Numbered from the stretch's first letter, positions 1 to 11,328 are shown. The stretch is DNA of 64,000 nucleotides from Cordylochernes scorpioides (GCA_030710605.1 CP092874.1:19191205-19255204), one strand, 5' to 3'. Notes: generated by a model from the sequence alone, not told the origin. A program made the numbers and translations.

Positions 1-320
1 TACCGGATATTCTATCTTCCCTTTCCTCATACTCCAACAAAGGCTAGTTTATTTATATATTTCCAAATATTATTACATATGAAAAAACAAAAAATAAAAT
101 AAAATAAGTGGGTCAGGTGTTGATATTGTAACCAAGCATTTATTATTTTATTATTTTTATTAACAGAGTGGTCATTTTCATGCTTATATTTTGCTACTCT
201 GTAAATTCCCCTCGTGACTTATCTTTTGTTTACTTTTCATAGTTTGTCCTTGCCAAAAAATAATTTTGTTTCCTCCTGAAGTTTTTGTCTTCCCTAATTT
301 TCCACGTGGCAATATTAAAA

Positions 321-410
321 ATAAAGAAAGCATATCTCCTGACCAGGAGCATATGGCGCTCTGCCTTCTTTAAAGCACATGTGCTCCTGGTCAGGATATG
401 CTTTCTTTAT
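321..410. repeat. Hairpin MITE (family 'cctgaccaggagc')
   Basis: Arms of about 28 bases (321-350 and 383-410) pair around a short loop. The same terminus occurs at 35832-35919 (mirror copy), 44061-44230 and, as a half copy, near 45042. No coding capacity. Confidence 0.75.
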
Positions 411-689
411 TATGACATAAATATTAATTTACATATATAAGATTTTCATATTCTTCAAACTCTCTTCTCAAATTTATTCCCTAAGATCCACCACAGTCAA
501 CATTTCATCCTCTCGGCCATAGTTTGTCAGACATCCTGGAACTGTCTTTACTCTCTGGAAGAATCACAGATCACCCAGGGTTTAGCTTCTCTGTAGATAC
601 AGCATGTAAACGGCTTCTTGGATTAGTTAACTTTGATCCAGTGTCGATGGTTTGTTTCTAAGACTCAGTTTGGAACTTCCTGGTCAACT

Positions 690-996
690 TTTTTTTTTTT
701 GCTTATCCCTAGTACACGTGGTACAGGCCATGATAATCATACTGGCTAGTTAGCGACTGCTTTTACTGTAAACGCACCACATGTCTACACATGTGAAAAG
801 CAGTTCGACTTTGCACTTACAAATGTGCCAGAGCCCCGTTTGGTTACTTGCACTCGCTGGTGGGGTTGGACTTTTGCAAGAATCGGGGGCCATTGGAGCA
901 TTTTTTTTTAAACAGAAAAAAGTGTCCAATGAGGGAATCGAACCCGGGTCGTAGTGGTCGAAAACCAAACGGTTTAACCAGCCTTCCACCGACCCC
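690..996 (-). mobile_element. tRNA-derived SINE with a 10-bp target duplication
   Basis: On the minus strand it begins with a tRNA-like head (A-box-like segment, then a perfect B box 'ggttcgattcc'). A conserved body of about 200 bases follows, ending in 'ctagggataagc' and an A tail (T run at 690-700). The sequence 'ctggtcaact' flanks it at 680-689 and 997-1006, which is the target-site duplication expected of LINE-mobilised insertion. Mirror copy at 35241-35552. Confidence 0.88.
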
Positions 997-1420
997 CTGG
1001 TCAACTGATTTAACTCTGTCACATGCCGTGACTGCAGGTTGCTGGATACAGTCTGAGCGCTTCAGGAACACGGGTTATCTTTCTAATTTTCATTTTCTCT
1101 CTTGTTTATTAAAATTTTCGTATTCCTTAGACCCTACATTTTCACTTTAAAAAATTAAATATAATTTTAAAAATATAAAAAAAAAGAAACAGATTGTTAT
1201 CTCATCATAAATCTAACATGCTAAATCTTACAAAAGTCATCAAATAACTTTGATTTTCTCTCTTCCTGAGTTATATCTCTCTTTTGACCTTTCTGTTCTC
1301 CAGGAACCTGTTCTGTACAATTCCCTACAACACCTTGTAACTCCAGACCGTTCTATTACATTCTATAACCAATCCTTCACCTCTCCCTTTCATTTATTCT
1401 ACATGATGTTAGGTATAAAT

Positions 1421-1730
1421 TAACACAAAGCAATAGCGCGCCATCTATACATATAAAATGAAAGGATTTAAAAGCACGCATGTTTCTTTTATACATAATA
1501 CAAACTTCTACTGTCCTTACTGCGATGAAAACATATATTGGGAGGGCTTGGCTCATCAGTGGTGAACCCTCCCTGGTGGATTAAATTGGAGAAACCGCTG
1601 GGAGGGTTCACCACTGATGAGCCAAGCCCTCCCAATATATTTTTCCATCGCAGTAAGGACAGTAGAAATTTGTATTGTGTATAAAAGAAACATTCGTGCT
1701 GTTCTATCCTTTCATTTTATATATCTACAT
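1421..1730. mobile_element. Foldback element, family A
   Basis: Two facing arms share 'ctactgtccttactgcgat', 'gagggcttggctcatcag' and 'gtggtgaaccctccc', separated by a short centre with a 'gcgaaaccgct'-type segment. The outer part carries 'aagcaatagcgcgcc' and 'atgaaaggatttaaaagc'. This is the most abundant repeat family in the window. No ORF. Mirror copy at about 34500-34818. Confidence 0.75.
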
Positions 1731-1887
1731 GATGTATCACTATGGTCAAAATACAATCGTTTTTATATTCAGAGTACATTAGTTGTTTTAGAAATACTGG
1801 TTTCAAAGAAAACGGATCAACAAAGTATTGAGAAAAAAATGGACGCTTTAGAGAGTAATCTTTAAGAGGGTCTCTTTAGAGAGGTTT

Positions 1888-2250
1888 AACTATTATAACG
1901 CGCCATCTATATATATAAGGAATACAGATATTTAGCACGAATTTCTATTTTATATATAGAAAAAACTTTTTCAACTGTTCATACTGTGATGAAAAATAAT
2001 TGGAGGGCTTGGCTCATCAGTAGGGAACCCTCCAAGCGGTTTCGCCAATTCAATCTACCAGACCGCTTTTAAGAATTAATACTGTTATCAAAATTCGAAA
2101 CTATTTTAAAGGCGTAAGATTCTTTTTGAAATTAAACAAATTCTACAGCCCTTACTGCAATGGAAAAATTAATAGGAGGGCCTGGCTCATCAGTGGTGAA
2201 CCCTCCCAGCGGTTTCGCCAGTTTAATCTACCATACCGCTGCTATATTGC
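1888..2250. mobile_element. Two half copies of family A foldbacks
   Basis: 1888-2075 and 2080-2250 each contain only the left half (a 'tactgygatggaaaa'-like segment, 'ggctcatcag', 'aaccctcc', 'gcggtttcgcca') without the facing half. Such half copies recur at 9450-9540 and 42180-42260. Mirror copies at about 33985-34345. Confidence 0.6.
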
Positions 2251-2452
2251 ATTTTTTTGAACTGTATTGAACGATTATGCTTATATATGGTACACTGAAA
2301 TATGGGATCTTGGTTATGGTGTTTTAGCAAACTATGGATAATAGGATATTAGAATTGTATATAATGTCTTAGGTTTAACTCTATTTTCCTCATACTTCAG
2401 TTATCTATCTTGTCTGCAAGGGACCATCAGACAGCGCGGTAAGTATTTATAT

Positions 2453-3545
2453 TGAAGCGATGCAGAAAAGTAGAAGAGAAGAAGTGGGAAAGCCAAGGGA
2501 GGCAAGGCACGCCCGCGCGAGCACGCGCGCGCGAGAATAGAACGAAAAACAGTTTGGAACGGCTTCGGTGGAAAGATGGCGTCGGAACGGGGACTCGCTA
2601 TCGTGGTGTGACGCATTCCATTTCAGGAAGTGGGATCCGGGACTGTGTGGATTAACAAGCGGAGGACGAGGAGAAACCTACCTGGGGCGGCATTGAAGGC
2701 AAGTGTTTATCTCCCCTGTATAGTTCTTAATATCCCTTTTGAAGTTGCTGTGATAATAAATCTATAGCACTAAGCTGTATCCTAAACGAACTCACATTGT
2801 TTTCTCGGAGGCCTTGCACGCAAACATCGACGGCTGAGAAGACAATGTGAGTTCGTTTAGGATACAGCTTAGTGCTATAGATTTATTATCACAGCAACTT
2901 TAAAAGGGATATTAAGAACTATACAGGGGAGATAAACACTTGCCTTCAATGCCGCCCCAGGTAGGTTTCTCCTCGTCCTCCGCTTGTTAATCCACACAGT
3001 CCCGGATCCCACTTCCTGAAATGGAATGCGTCACACCACGATAGCGAGTCCCCGTTCCGACGCCATCTTTCCACCGAAGCCGTTCCAAACTGTTTTTCGT
3101 TCTATTCTCGCGCGCGCGTGCTCGCGCGGGCGTGCCTTGCCTCCCTTGGCTTTCCCACTTCTTCTCTTCTACTTTTCTGCATCGCTTCACTGCCCCCTTC
3201 TCAATCCTTTTCGTCCCGAAAAGGCTGATTTCACCAGAGGCGCTGATCGGCGGCCCTTTGATCTCCCTGACGTCTCTGGCCACATGAGGGTCGTCAGCCT
3301 TCCGGAAGCGTAACGGCAGGGTTAACACCAACCCTTGTTTGCAGAACCACATCTCAACTCGCGCTTTCTTTCCACGACGGGGCTGTAGATCGCCGATCTT
3401 TACAGTGGATTCGTCCACCTGATCCACGCTGTCCATTACAGGGCGGTGGTCCTCCACAAGATGGCGGCCATACCTCACTGCCCACGATGCTTCCATCTGA
3501 TATCTTGAATTCTCCTTGTGAGCACTCTGTAGCCGCAATGTACAA
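2453..3545. mobile_element. 1.1-kb insertion present only in the left arm, with internal palindrome
   Basis: Comparison with the right arm (empty site around 33497-33501) shows a clean insertion flanked by 'tatat' at 2448-2452 and 3546-3550. Inside, 2455-2796 and 2843-3189 are near-perfect inverted copies around a 46-bp loop. 3190-3545 is single copy. The insert is much more GC-rich than its surroundings and contains CpG-dense stretches and a YY1-like 'caagatggcggcc' near 3458. A 183-codon minus-strand ORF (2987-3538) spans the single-copy part and one palindrome arm. I recognise no protein family in it and would not call it a gene. The 5-bp duplication fits an LTR-type or cut-and-paste insertion. 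Confidence 0.75.
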
Positions 3546-3854
3546 TATATATAATTGGTATCTGAAATAATGATAATATTATTTGCATCAATGAGTTAAA
3601 TATAATTAAAATGAGATTCAACTGTATCCCAATGCTCCAAATGTAGAGAATATATTGACAAGAAACACAAGATCTTAGGTAGACTAGAAGTCTAAATAAC
3701 AAAAATAAAGATGCAGACAAGATATCCAGATGATTCAGAATAAGAACATATACACAATTCCAAAAATCATTCAATAATTCTAAAGACAATAAACCTACAG
3801 AACACTCCCCACACCTCTATAGCGGCGTATACTTCAGGAATTTATCAATACAGC

Positions 3855-4212
3855 CCAATACACCAATTATAATTGAGTTAAATAAATTCAAAATATTTGC
3901 AGAGTTACTTTATTAATATATAGGGAGGCAAGCTTTCACGTGGTCGCGCTTCATCAGGCCACTGGCTCCGCAAAGGCATGCAACATACATATAATAGAGA
4001 TTCACAGAAATACATTTGAATATATATATATTTGATTTTTTAAATGTATTTCTGTGAATCTCTATTATATGTGTGTAGTACGCCTTTGCGGAGCCAGTGG
4101 CCTGATGAAGCGCGACTGCGTGAAAGCTTGTCTCCCAATATCTTAATGAAGTAACTCTGCAAATATTTTAAATTTTATTTAACTCTCAATTATAATTGGG
4201 GTATTGGGCTGT
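3855..4212. mobile_element. Inverted pair of Penelope-like termini (family 'cctgatgaagcgcg')
   Basis: Two facing copies of one terminus. The left, on the minus strand, lies at about 3921-3965 and the right, on the plus strand, at about 4090-4140. Each contains 'cctgatgaagcgcga' then 'gtgaaagcttg', a hammerhead-like order (CUGAUGA, stem, GAAA, short palindromic AGCU). An extra A lies between the core and any stem, so activity is doubtful. Mirror copy at 32928-33203. Confidence 0.55.
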
Positions 4213-4390
4213 GTTGAGAAATTACTGAAGTATTCGCCGTTATAGAGGTGGGTGTTCTGTAGGTTATTGTCTTTATAATTATTGAATGGTTTTTGGAATT
4301 GTGTATATGTTCTTATTCTGGATCTCTTGTCTACATCTTTATTTTTGTTATTTAGACTTCTAGTCTACCTAAGATCTACTTCTTGTGTTA

Positions 4391-4615
4391 CCCAGAACAG
4401 CAGCTTTACACACACAAGATAGAGAACATTGCTGTGATAGAGATGTATGGAGACATCGGAGGCTCTTCATTGGACACGACAACAACAACAGACAATTGAC
4501 ATGGACCCAGAACAGCAGCTTTACACACCCAAGATAGAGAACGAATGCTGTGATAGAGATGTATGGAGACATCGGAGGCTCTTCATTGGACATGACAACA
4601 ATAATAACAACTTCT
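4391..4615 (+). repeat. Two units of the 116-bp LINE-tail repeat
   Basis: Contains 'agaacagcagctttacacac' followed by 'gatagagatgtatggagac', twice. This is the unit that forms the long array at 62095-64000. The right arm (about 32627-32750) has a single unit, so copy number differs between the arms. Confidence 0.8.
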
Positions 4616-4710
4616 TGTGTCTCTTGTCAATGTATTCTTTACATTTGGAGCATTGTGATACAGTTGAGTCACGCATGAGAGACTATAGCTTATAAATATT
4701 TTTATTTATC

Positions 4711-4945
4711 TCTTGTACACATGGTACAGGCCATGATAATCATGGTAGGTAGTAATTGGCGATTGCTTTTACTGTAAATGCATTTCATGTCTACATATGT
4801 TGAAAGCTGTTCGACTCTTCAGCTTGAAAATGTGCCAGGGCGATGTTTAGTTACTTTTCTCATTAGTGGGATTGGACGTTTTTCAAGAATCGGGGGGCTA
4901 TTATAGCAATATTTATACAGAATAGAAAAGAAATTTAGCTCAATC
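4711..4945 (-). mobile_element. Diverged SINE body
   Basis: Diverged match to the SINE body ('acatggtacaggccatgata', 'ttttactgtaaatgca', 'tcaagaatcgggg'). The tRNA-like head is not recognisable here. Counterpart at about 32290-32535. Confidence 0.65.
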
Positions 4946-5234
4946 AAAGACTGAGCCAGGGACGATATAGGCGTAACAGCCCTTACGTCCCCTGTCGGTC
5001 ATACAGCCAAAAAAGGGAATGATGCATTCTCCATTCTGCATTTCTGCATTCTCAACTGGCGAAACCGCTGGGATGGTTCACCACTGTTGAGCTAGGCCAT
5101 TGTTTGGCCCCTCGCGCCCGCCATTATGGTCTGGCTCCATTGGGTCGACCAATCACCCACAGGCGTCTCCGAGAGTTAATGGCAAGATTGCTGACCGAGC
5201 CCTCTCGTTCGGACTTAGTTGAACCATATATGCC

Positions 5235-5340
5235 AATATGCAATATTTTTACAGAAAAAAAAAAGTACCCAATGCGGGATTCGATCCTAGGTCGTTACTG
5301 TCGGAATTCGACGGTTTATATTCACTCGTTCACCGACTCC
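5235..5340 (-). mobile_element. SINE head fragment
   Basis: The reverse complement has an A-box-like 'tgaacgagtgaata' and a B box 'ggatcgaatccc', then the start of the SINE body ('gcattgggtactttttt'). The rest of the body is missing. Counterpart at about 31895-31995. Confidence 0.6.
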
Positions 5341-5597
5341 CGCCTAAAAACATGGATAAATTAGGTCTCTTCTGGAGGTGGTCGCTCATCAGAGGCTCTG
5401 TCTGGTCAACCGAAACTACCTTCAGAGTAACCGCTTCAACCAATAATGTATTCCCCTGTGGAGAATGAGTCACTGAAACGAAGAGACTTAATAAATAATT
5501 TTTTGATGTGGCTATATTTTTTCCAAACCAACTTCCAATCAACAAATGATTTTCAAAACGTAACGTTCAAGACTACCTTCAGGAGAGACCATGGTCT

Positions 5598-5640
5598 CTC
5601 ATGAGAGGTTCTATTGTAATGGACTATAGTTAGGATCTTC
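5598..5640. repeat. pogo-like terminal sequence
   Basis: 'ctctcatgagaggttctatt' read from the other strand resembles the CAnTAGAACC-type ends of pogo/Tigger elements. Related ends occur near 7370, 9087, 9612 and 26429. No full element can be delimited here. Confidence 0.4.
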
Positions 5641-5735
5641 TTGCCTTGAGTAAATGCCAAAATACGCCGTATCAATATGCCACGAAAATGCATTACGGCA
5701 AGATGTCTTCCACTTACCAAAAAATTAAGACTTCC

Positions 5736-5802
5736 AAGATTCTCCAGCCGGGAATCTTCTCATATATAGTCACAGATGTGTTAACCATTGCGCCATACAT
5801 AC
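5736..5802 (-). pseudogene. tRNA-Arg-like fragment
   Basis: The reverse complement reads 'tggcgcaatggttaac', 'tctgtgacta' and 'gagaagattcc', which follow the D arm, anticodon stem and variable region of an arthropod tRNA-Arg. The T arm and 3' acceptor are degraded, so this is a SINE head or tRNA pseudogene. Better preserved mirror copy at 31436-31500. Confidence 0.5.
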
Positions 5803-6000
5803 TACATTTTGATTTGCATAGCTATACTAGTAAATTTTGCATATGTTCCTTTGTATGCGATATGTAAAATATGCGCGCCGTTGTCTACAAGAAGTAAACA
5901 ATGATTATTCAGAGAGATAAACAATGAGTAGACAAGAAATTCATGGCAACGTATTGTACCATGATTTATACTTTCAAACGTAGTATTCAAATAGAAGTAA

Positions 6001-6026
6001 CAGGGAGGGGGGGGGGAGGGGAGAGT
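6001..6026. repeat. G-run low-complexity tract
   Basis: Nearly pure G tract inside otherwise AT-rich DNA, mirrored as a C run at about 31211-31233. Both sit at the same place in the arms and differ in length. Confidence 0.8.
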
Positions 6027-6460
6027 TCAGAAGGAATTTTTCTTTCTGTTATGAGGCGGAGCCATTTACGAGGAGTCGTTTAACATATTAATTCAAAATT
6101 TAAAATATGTAAATAGGATACGATTTGAATACAGCTACCTCTCTTTGTTAATAGGGAATTACTGGAAAGCTATAATTAGCTTCAATTCTCAATAGTCTCA
6201 ATTAACGAACGTTTATTTTTATCCAAATTGGCATCATTAGGAGATGTAAATACATACTTGTTAATTGGCATTGCTAATAATAACTTCATTTCACTTTCCC
6301 AGGTGGTTTTAATTAAGGATAATTGAGTGGGTTTTAATGATGAAAATCGAGATGTCGTTAAAATTCTTATTTCTTTATCGAATAAAATGAATTTTCCTTT
6401 GTTCTATCGTCTGCTTCTGAAGGGAATTTTGATCTTCAGAAGGAGGATGGAATAAACGTC
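6027..6460. other. Single-copy AT-rich stretch, no gene seen
   Basis: I see no ORF or known repeat. It is conserved between arms (counterpart about 30778-31210). Confidence 0.6.
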
Positions 6461-6461
6461 A

Positions 6462-7134
6462 ATTTGAAGCAAGGTTTGTAATCAACAATGAATTACTTGG
6501 AAAATTGAGTCCCTCTCAATTCTCTTCTTCGGTTATGGCTACTTACATACTACACTTGAAAGTATAAAACATGATAGCTGCTCTTTCACTGTATCATATC
6601 TGGACATTTTTTTTACCTACTTTTCTCTACTCTTGAAGCAAGGTTTGTAATCAATAATGAATTACTTGGAAAATTGAGTCGCTCTCAATTCTCTTCTTCG
6701 GTTATGTCTATTTACATACTACACTTGAAAGTATAAAACATGATAGATGCTCTTTCACTGTATCATATCTAGACTTTTTTTTACCTACTTATCTCTACTC
6801 TTGAAGCAAGGTTTGTAATCAACAATGAATTACTTGGAAAATTGAGTCCCTCTGAATTCTCTTCTTCGGTTATGTCTATTTACATACTACACTTGAAAGT
6901 ATAAAACATGATAGCTGCTCTTTCACTGTATCATATCTGGGCTTTGTTTACCTACTTTTCTCTACTCTTGAAGCAAGGTTTGTAATCAACAATGAATTAC
7001 TTGGAAAATTGAGTCCCTCTCAATTCTCTTCTTCGGTTATGTCTATTTACATACTACACTTGAAAGTATAAACCAGGATACATGCTCTTTCACTGTATCA
7101 TATTTGGAATTTTTAAAAAACCTTTTAACCTATT
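6462..7134. repeat. Tandem repeat, ~168-bp unit, ~4 copies
   Basis: Units begin 'gaagcaaggtttgtaatcaa' near 6464, 6637, 6803 and 6969. They contain 'gaattacttggaaaattgag' and 'ctttcactgtatcatat'. The right arm has about three more units (29590-30777). That explains the 505-base jump in the sum of paired coordinates across this point. Confidence 0.9.
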
Positions 7135-7386
7135 TGTCTCTACTCTTGGTACAAATTAAAATATGAAACAGATTAATACGGTAGAGATTTCCCAAAGAAA
7201 CTTCCTATAAAATGACTAAATTTTTTCTCTTCTGGAGATGGTATCTTATTGGAGACTGTCATGTCACGCTATGAGAGAAGTCTTTCAACTGGAAGAGTGT
7301 CTATTGAGAAACTACCTCCAGGAAAGCCCGGATTTATCTGTGATTTTAAGTCATGGTCTCTCATGGAAAACTCTATTGTATATGTA

Positions 7387-7620
7387 GCGCCATCTGTTAT
7401 CAAATTATAAAACTATTTTAGAGGCGTAATATTCTTTTTAAAATAAAACAATTTCTACTGTCCTTACTGCGATGGAAAAATTAAAGGGAGGGCCTGGCTC
7501 ATCAGTGGTGAACCCTCCCAGTGGTAGATTAAACTGGCGAAACCGCTGGGAGGGTTCACCACTGATGAGCCAGGCCCTCCCATTAATTTTTCCATCGCAG
7601 TAAGGACAGTAGAAATTGTT
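7387..7620. mobile_element. Foldback element, family B, complete
   Basis: Nearly perfect hairpin. 'ctactgtccttactgcgatg' through 'ggtgaaccctccca' is followed by its reverse complement after a short centre, ending at 'acagtagaaattg' near 7616. The left flank has 'gcgccatctgttatc'. Mirror copy at 29100-29347. Confidence 0.8.
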
Positions 7621-7639
7621 CTTTTGTATATGTACAATT

Positions 7640-8222
7640 ACAATTATTTTATTTCCAAAGCGCTATATCCCGCAAGGGATACTTGCGCCAAACAAGGAGA
7701 AAAGTTTATTTACATTATTCAACGCATGAAAACATTAGATATCCAGATTTTGTAGAAAGTTTAGAATGTATTTACAAAATGATTTGAACTTTAAATATGA
7801 TTTTTTTTATCGGAAATCAAATCGTTAAGTTCACAAACAACTAGTTCATTCTATAATCTTGAAATGCTGGGCAATCGATCAGTAGATGTCTTGAGGTTTG
7901 TTCCTCAATACCACAAAAGTTACTTGAATCCGCACTGCCTTTATTCTATTTTAAAAACTTTTGAAATTTCCGTGGTTTGTAACAAATTGAGTATTATAAA
8001 AATTTGGACGAAAGTATTTAGAAATTTTTGGGTAAAAAAGCTTAAGAAAGTATTATTTGCTTCGTTTTTCAGAATATTCATTCTTGATTTGAGAAAGGTA
8101 TCTATAATTCCTGGAATAAATGGGTCATAAATTTGTTGATCATCTGGGGATAAGTTTCTCAGATCAGATATCATGATTCTGGATTCGATAAAGTCTGAGA
8201 TCAGAGGAATGTTGGCCAAACT
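7640..8222 (-). pseudogene. 5'-truncated LINE tail
   Basis: On the minus strand a degenerate reverse-transcriptase C-terminus reads 'GIEEQTSRHLLIDCPAF' (the H-x4-C end of the C-terminal zinc-knuckle-like motif of many non-LTR elements). A 3' UTR follows, containing 'ggcgcaagtatcccttgcgg' and an 'aaataaaataatt' tail. A related 3' UTR piece lies near 61418. Mirror copy at 28490-29085. Confidence 0.6.
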
Positions 8223-8295
8223 ATGAACACAGCTATATGATGTGGATTTATAGGCTTGTATACACCATGTTAGTATTTGATAATGGGTTGAATTT

Positions 8296-8603
8296 TTTTT
8301 TTTTTTGCTTATCCCTAGTACACGTGGTACAGGCCATGATAATCATGGTGGGTAGTTAGCGACTGCTTTTACTGTAAGTGCACCACATGTCTACACATGT
8401 GAAAAGCAGTTCGACTTTGCACTTACTAATGCCAGAGCCCCGTTTGGTTACTTGCACTCGCTGGTGGGGTTGGACTTTTGCAAGAATCGGGGGCCATTGG
8501 AGCATTTTTTTCTTTAAACAGAAAAAAGTGTCTAATGCGGGAATCGAACCCGGGTCCTAGTGGTCGAAAACCAAACGGTTTAACCAGCCTTCCACCGACC
8601 CCC
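8296..8603 (-). mobile_element. tRNA-derived SINE with a 12-bp target duplication
   Basis: Full-length SINE on the minus strand with a perfect B box, the conserved body and an A tail. 'tgggttgaattt' flanks it at 8284-8295 and 8604-8615. Mirror copy at 28127-28432 with the same duplication, so this insertion predates separation of the two arms. Confidence 0.9.
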
Positions 8604-8684
8604 TGGGTTGAATTTAATTTTTTGTAAACATTTTTTAAATTAAATGTCGAATTTATTATTGTCTTATTAGCAATTAAGAAAGTT

Positions 8685-8745
8685 TTTGTGGCGTGGCACA
8701 ACGGATTCCATGTTCGAATCCCAGCAGAGTTGTATTTTATCCTCA
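8685..8745 (+). pseudogene. tRNA-like fragment with B box
   Basis: 'ggcacaacggattcc' then 'gttcgaatcccagcag' resembles a D/anticodon region and an intact T arm with Pol III B box. No paired acceptor stem is seen. Counterpart near 28005-28065. Confidence 0.4.
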
Positions 8746-8810
8746 TAATATTTGTAGAGCTATCTCTTGCAACACATGTCTGTGATAAACAACAGCGTTG
8801 GTCCTATCAG

Positions 8811-9080
8811 GTCGGTGGGCGAGTGGTATAAAAAGTCGACAGCCACGACCGAATCTCGCATTGGGAAGTTTTTCTCAATAAAAAAATTGCTTCAAAGGCT
8901 CCCGATTCTTGCAAAAGTTCAACCTCACCAGTAAGTGCAAACTACCAAACGGGACTCTGGCATATTTGTATTTACAAAAGTGGAACGATTTGTAGACATG
9001 TCGTGTACTTACAATAAAAACAGTTGCCAGCTACCATGATTATCATGGCCTGTATCACGTATACTAGGGACAATAAACAA
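8811..9080 (+). mobile_element. SINE, diverged subfamily
   Basis: Plus-strand copy with A box 'tgggcgagtgg' and a decayed B box, followed by the SINE body (a 'gattcttgcaaaagttcaac'-type segment and 'gattatcatggcctgta'). Mirror copy at about 27645-27920. Confidence 0.75.
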
Positions 9081-9615
9081 CAATACAGTAGAACCTATAA
9101 AATGAAATGATTTAAAAGCACGAATGTTTCTTGTATACATAATACAAACTTCTACTGCCCTTACTGCGATGAAAATATATATATGTTTATATGTATATAT
9201 ATTTATATGTATAGATGGCGCGTTATTGCTTTGTGTTAATTTATGCCTAACTGGCCTTGTCTTTATTGTTTGCGGAAGAGCATTGCTCGATGCAAATATT
9301 TGAATGTAATTCTACTGTCCTATAAGCTTATGTCCATAGATTCCTTGAAAACCATTTCTGAGATTCCATCCTTCAGTGCTGCGTATATAAGCAGAATCGT
9401 CCAATACAGTATTAGAGCTCTGAGAAGCGGTCTGGTGGATTAAATTGGCGAAACCGCTGGGAGGGTTCACCACTGATGAGCCAAGCCCTCCCAATATATT
9501 TTTTCATCGCAGTAAGGGCAGTAGAAGTTTGTATTGTGTATAAAAGAAACATTCGTGCTTTTAAATCCTTTCATTTTATATGTATAGATGGCGCGTTATT
9601 GCTTTGTGTTAACAG
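9080..9615. mobile_element. Compound family A foldback with longer interior
   Basis: Outer segments 'agcacgaatgtttctt' and 'atagatggcgcgttattgct' appear in both orientations. The interior carries 'aagcttatgtccatag' and 'gtattagagctctgagaagc', not present in the short hairpins; the same interior is seen near 45360-45540, 54920-54990 and 61130-61200. It looks like a less deleted form of family A. No ORF. Counterpart 27120-27630. Confidence 0.65.
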
Positions 9616-9864
9616 TAGAACCTACCTTGTAAAGGACAACACTCTAATTACAGAGCCAAATTGTCCTTAGGGGAGAGATGTCCTCTTACTGGAGAATTGC
9701 TATTTTTTATACAACAACAGCTTTATTAGGACATTTACGCCCTGTAAGGACTCGCCATATATCATTTTCATGGAGAAAAGGAAAAAAGAATATTTTTTAT
9801 ATATTAAAACTCTAACATATTATATTTATAGAATTTATTATAAATTTGTTTAACATTTAGTAAA

Positions 9865-9975
9865 TGATGAAAAAGGGCATTTCCTTATCGTTCAACTGAA
9901 AGTTAATGATGGTTTGAGCCATCTATCTTTCAGTTGCACGCTAAAGAGAAGCCTTTTTCTTCATTTACTTTACCT
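9865..9975. repeat. Hairpin repeat 'caactgaaagt'
   Basis: 'ttatcgttcaactgaaagtt' faces 'ctttcagttgcacgctaaag' around a 'gatggtttgagccatc' centre. The longest member of this family is the palindrome at 39412-39614. Counterpart 26755-26880. Confidence 0.65.
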
Positions 9976-10001
9976 TATCCCAGTACAATTTCACATTTGT
10001 A

Positions 10002-10677
10002 CAGTCTACTCTCGTTATAACGCCACCATCCGGATTTTGCAAAAAAGCGGCGTAAGGCGAGGGTGGCGTTGTATCGAACACGTTTAAAATGTGAAATTTA
10101 AAGATACAATAAATTATTTATAAAAATTACTAAAAACAACTTATACCCTAAGTCAATATATAGAATGCCGGCATTAATTAAATAATATGACAAATAGGAA
10201 TATTTAATTTATAATTTATTCATAAAAAAGTAATTACATTTTCTTGAAGAAGTCTGTGATCACAACTTGTGTTTTCTCTCCCTCACTTATGGCATAGACA
10301 CGGCGTAACAAATCCGCAGATAGATTGACGTCGTCAGATGTTGCTCTCTTGGAGTGCTCAAGAAACAACAAAACTGTCTCAGCAGCTGTTCTGGCTTCCC
10401 TTAACGATGGTAGGCGCTGGGTCACTGTTGCATCATCATCCTCGCCAAGTTCTTCTTTCGCTGTAACAGGGGACACCAGAAAATTGTCATCTGTTAGCTT
10501 CATTTCCGTCTCCTGGGAATCATCAACCAGTTGAAACTCCCTTTCAGTCATCAAATTCTCTGGTGTAATAGCGAAGATGTCGCGAATGCGATCGAGCAGA
10601 TTTCCATAATTAAGAGGCTCAACTGCAGCAGTAAAGATGTTCACTAGCGAGAGTGTCCGCTAAGGGAGGTTCTACTG
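10002..10677 (-). mobile_element. pogo/Tigger-like element remnant
   Basis: Bounded by TA at 10000-10001 and 10678-10679. The ends read CAGTCTACTCTCG and, on the other strand, CAGTAGAACCTCCC, which fit pogo-type termini loosely. It encloses the C-terminal transposase fragment at 10234-10644. In the right arm the corresponding interval (26429-26727) shares only the right end and has a different interior. Confidence 0.6.
10234..10644 (-). pseudogene. pogo/Tigger-like transposase, C-terminal fragment
   Basis: 136 codons open. An acidic stretch (GEDDDA) is followed by a helical segment and the end QVVITDFFKKM. An ITDFF end is usual for pogo/Tigger transposases, and Q-x-x-I-x-x-F-F fits the PCNA-binding PIP box known from the pogo family. 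The CENP-B-like DNA-binding half and the DDE core are absent, so it cannot be a working transposase. The right arm lacks this fragment. Confidence 0.6.
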
Positions 10678-10679
10678 TA

Positions 10680-11328
10680 ATAGGTACCTTATTAAACAAA
10701 CTGTCTTGATGCCTCCTGAATCTTGCATAAGTCCAACTTTACTAGAGAGTGCGAATTATCAAATTAAAAGAAAAATCAATTCCGTAAAGTCCAGTCTTCT
10801 GTTAAAACTATTGTATTATCTTTGATATTAAAAAGAAGCTTATATATCCATGGAAATATGGTTTTTTTCACCTTATACTATTGATAAAGAGGATTTATAT
10901 ATTAAATAAAATTAGAGTTAGAAGAGTGACGAATCTATTAAAAGAGTCTATAAAATGAACTTGATAACTTTATATTTTGAAAAAGACTCGAAAGAGTTAA
11001 CCTTTTAAATGTAAAATCAAAATTAATCATTGGAAATTTATTTTGTAGACTTTGTGTGTTGCTTATTTCTACAGAGAAAAACCTTAATAGAGTGGGAAAG
11101 GAGGTTGCTGTAGGTCTGTAAGTTCCACTCTGTGTGACTAGGCCACCGATCCTAACCTGGAGTACAGTTGTAGCCGCGGACAACTTGTACCTTCCGGATG
11201 TATAGCACACCAGGACATACCGTCTCCTGTCACGATGAGGCTGTAGGAGTGGATTTTAGGGGAGATTTTTCAGACTTTTAATAGCTAAACAAAGTCGTTC
11301 CTGAAATTGATCTCTCATCAGAAACTCT
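10680..11328. other. No gene seen; AT-rich
   Basis: Short ORFs here look like chance. 10700-10760 resembles a piece of SINE body ('cttgcataagtccaac'). Conserved in the right arm (about 25776-26428). Confidence 0.5.

Noticed and set aside
4021-4034. TA-rich runs as origins or promoters throughout the window
   Set aside because: They are too common in this AT-rich DNA to carry information by themselves.
7443-7618. GGCGAAAC ... CTGATGAGCC in the foldback core as a circularly permuted hammerhead
   Set aside because: The GGC/GCC stem could form, but only about 18 bases lie between GAAA and CUGAUGA, too few for stems III and I. It is probably coincidence in a palindromic sequence.
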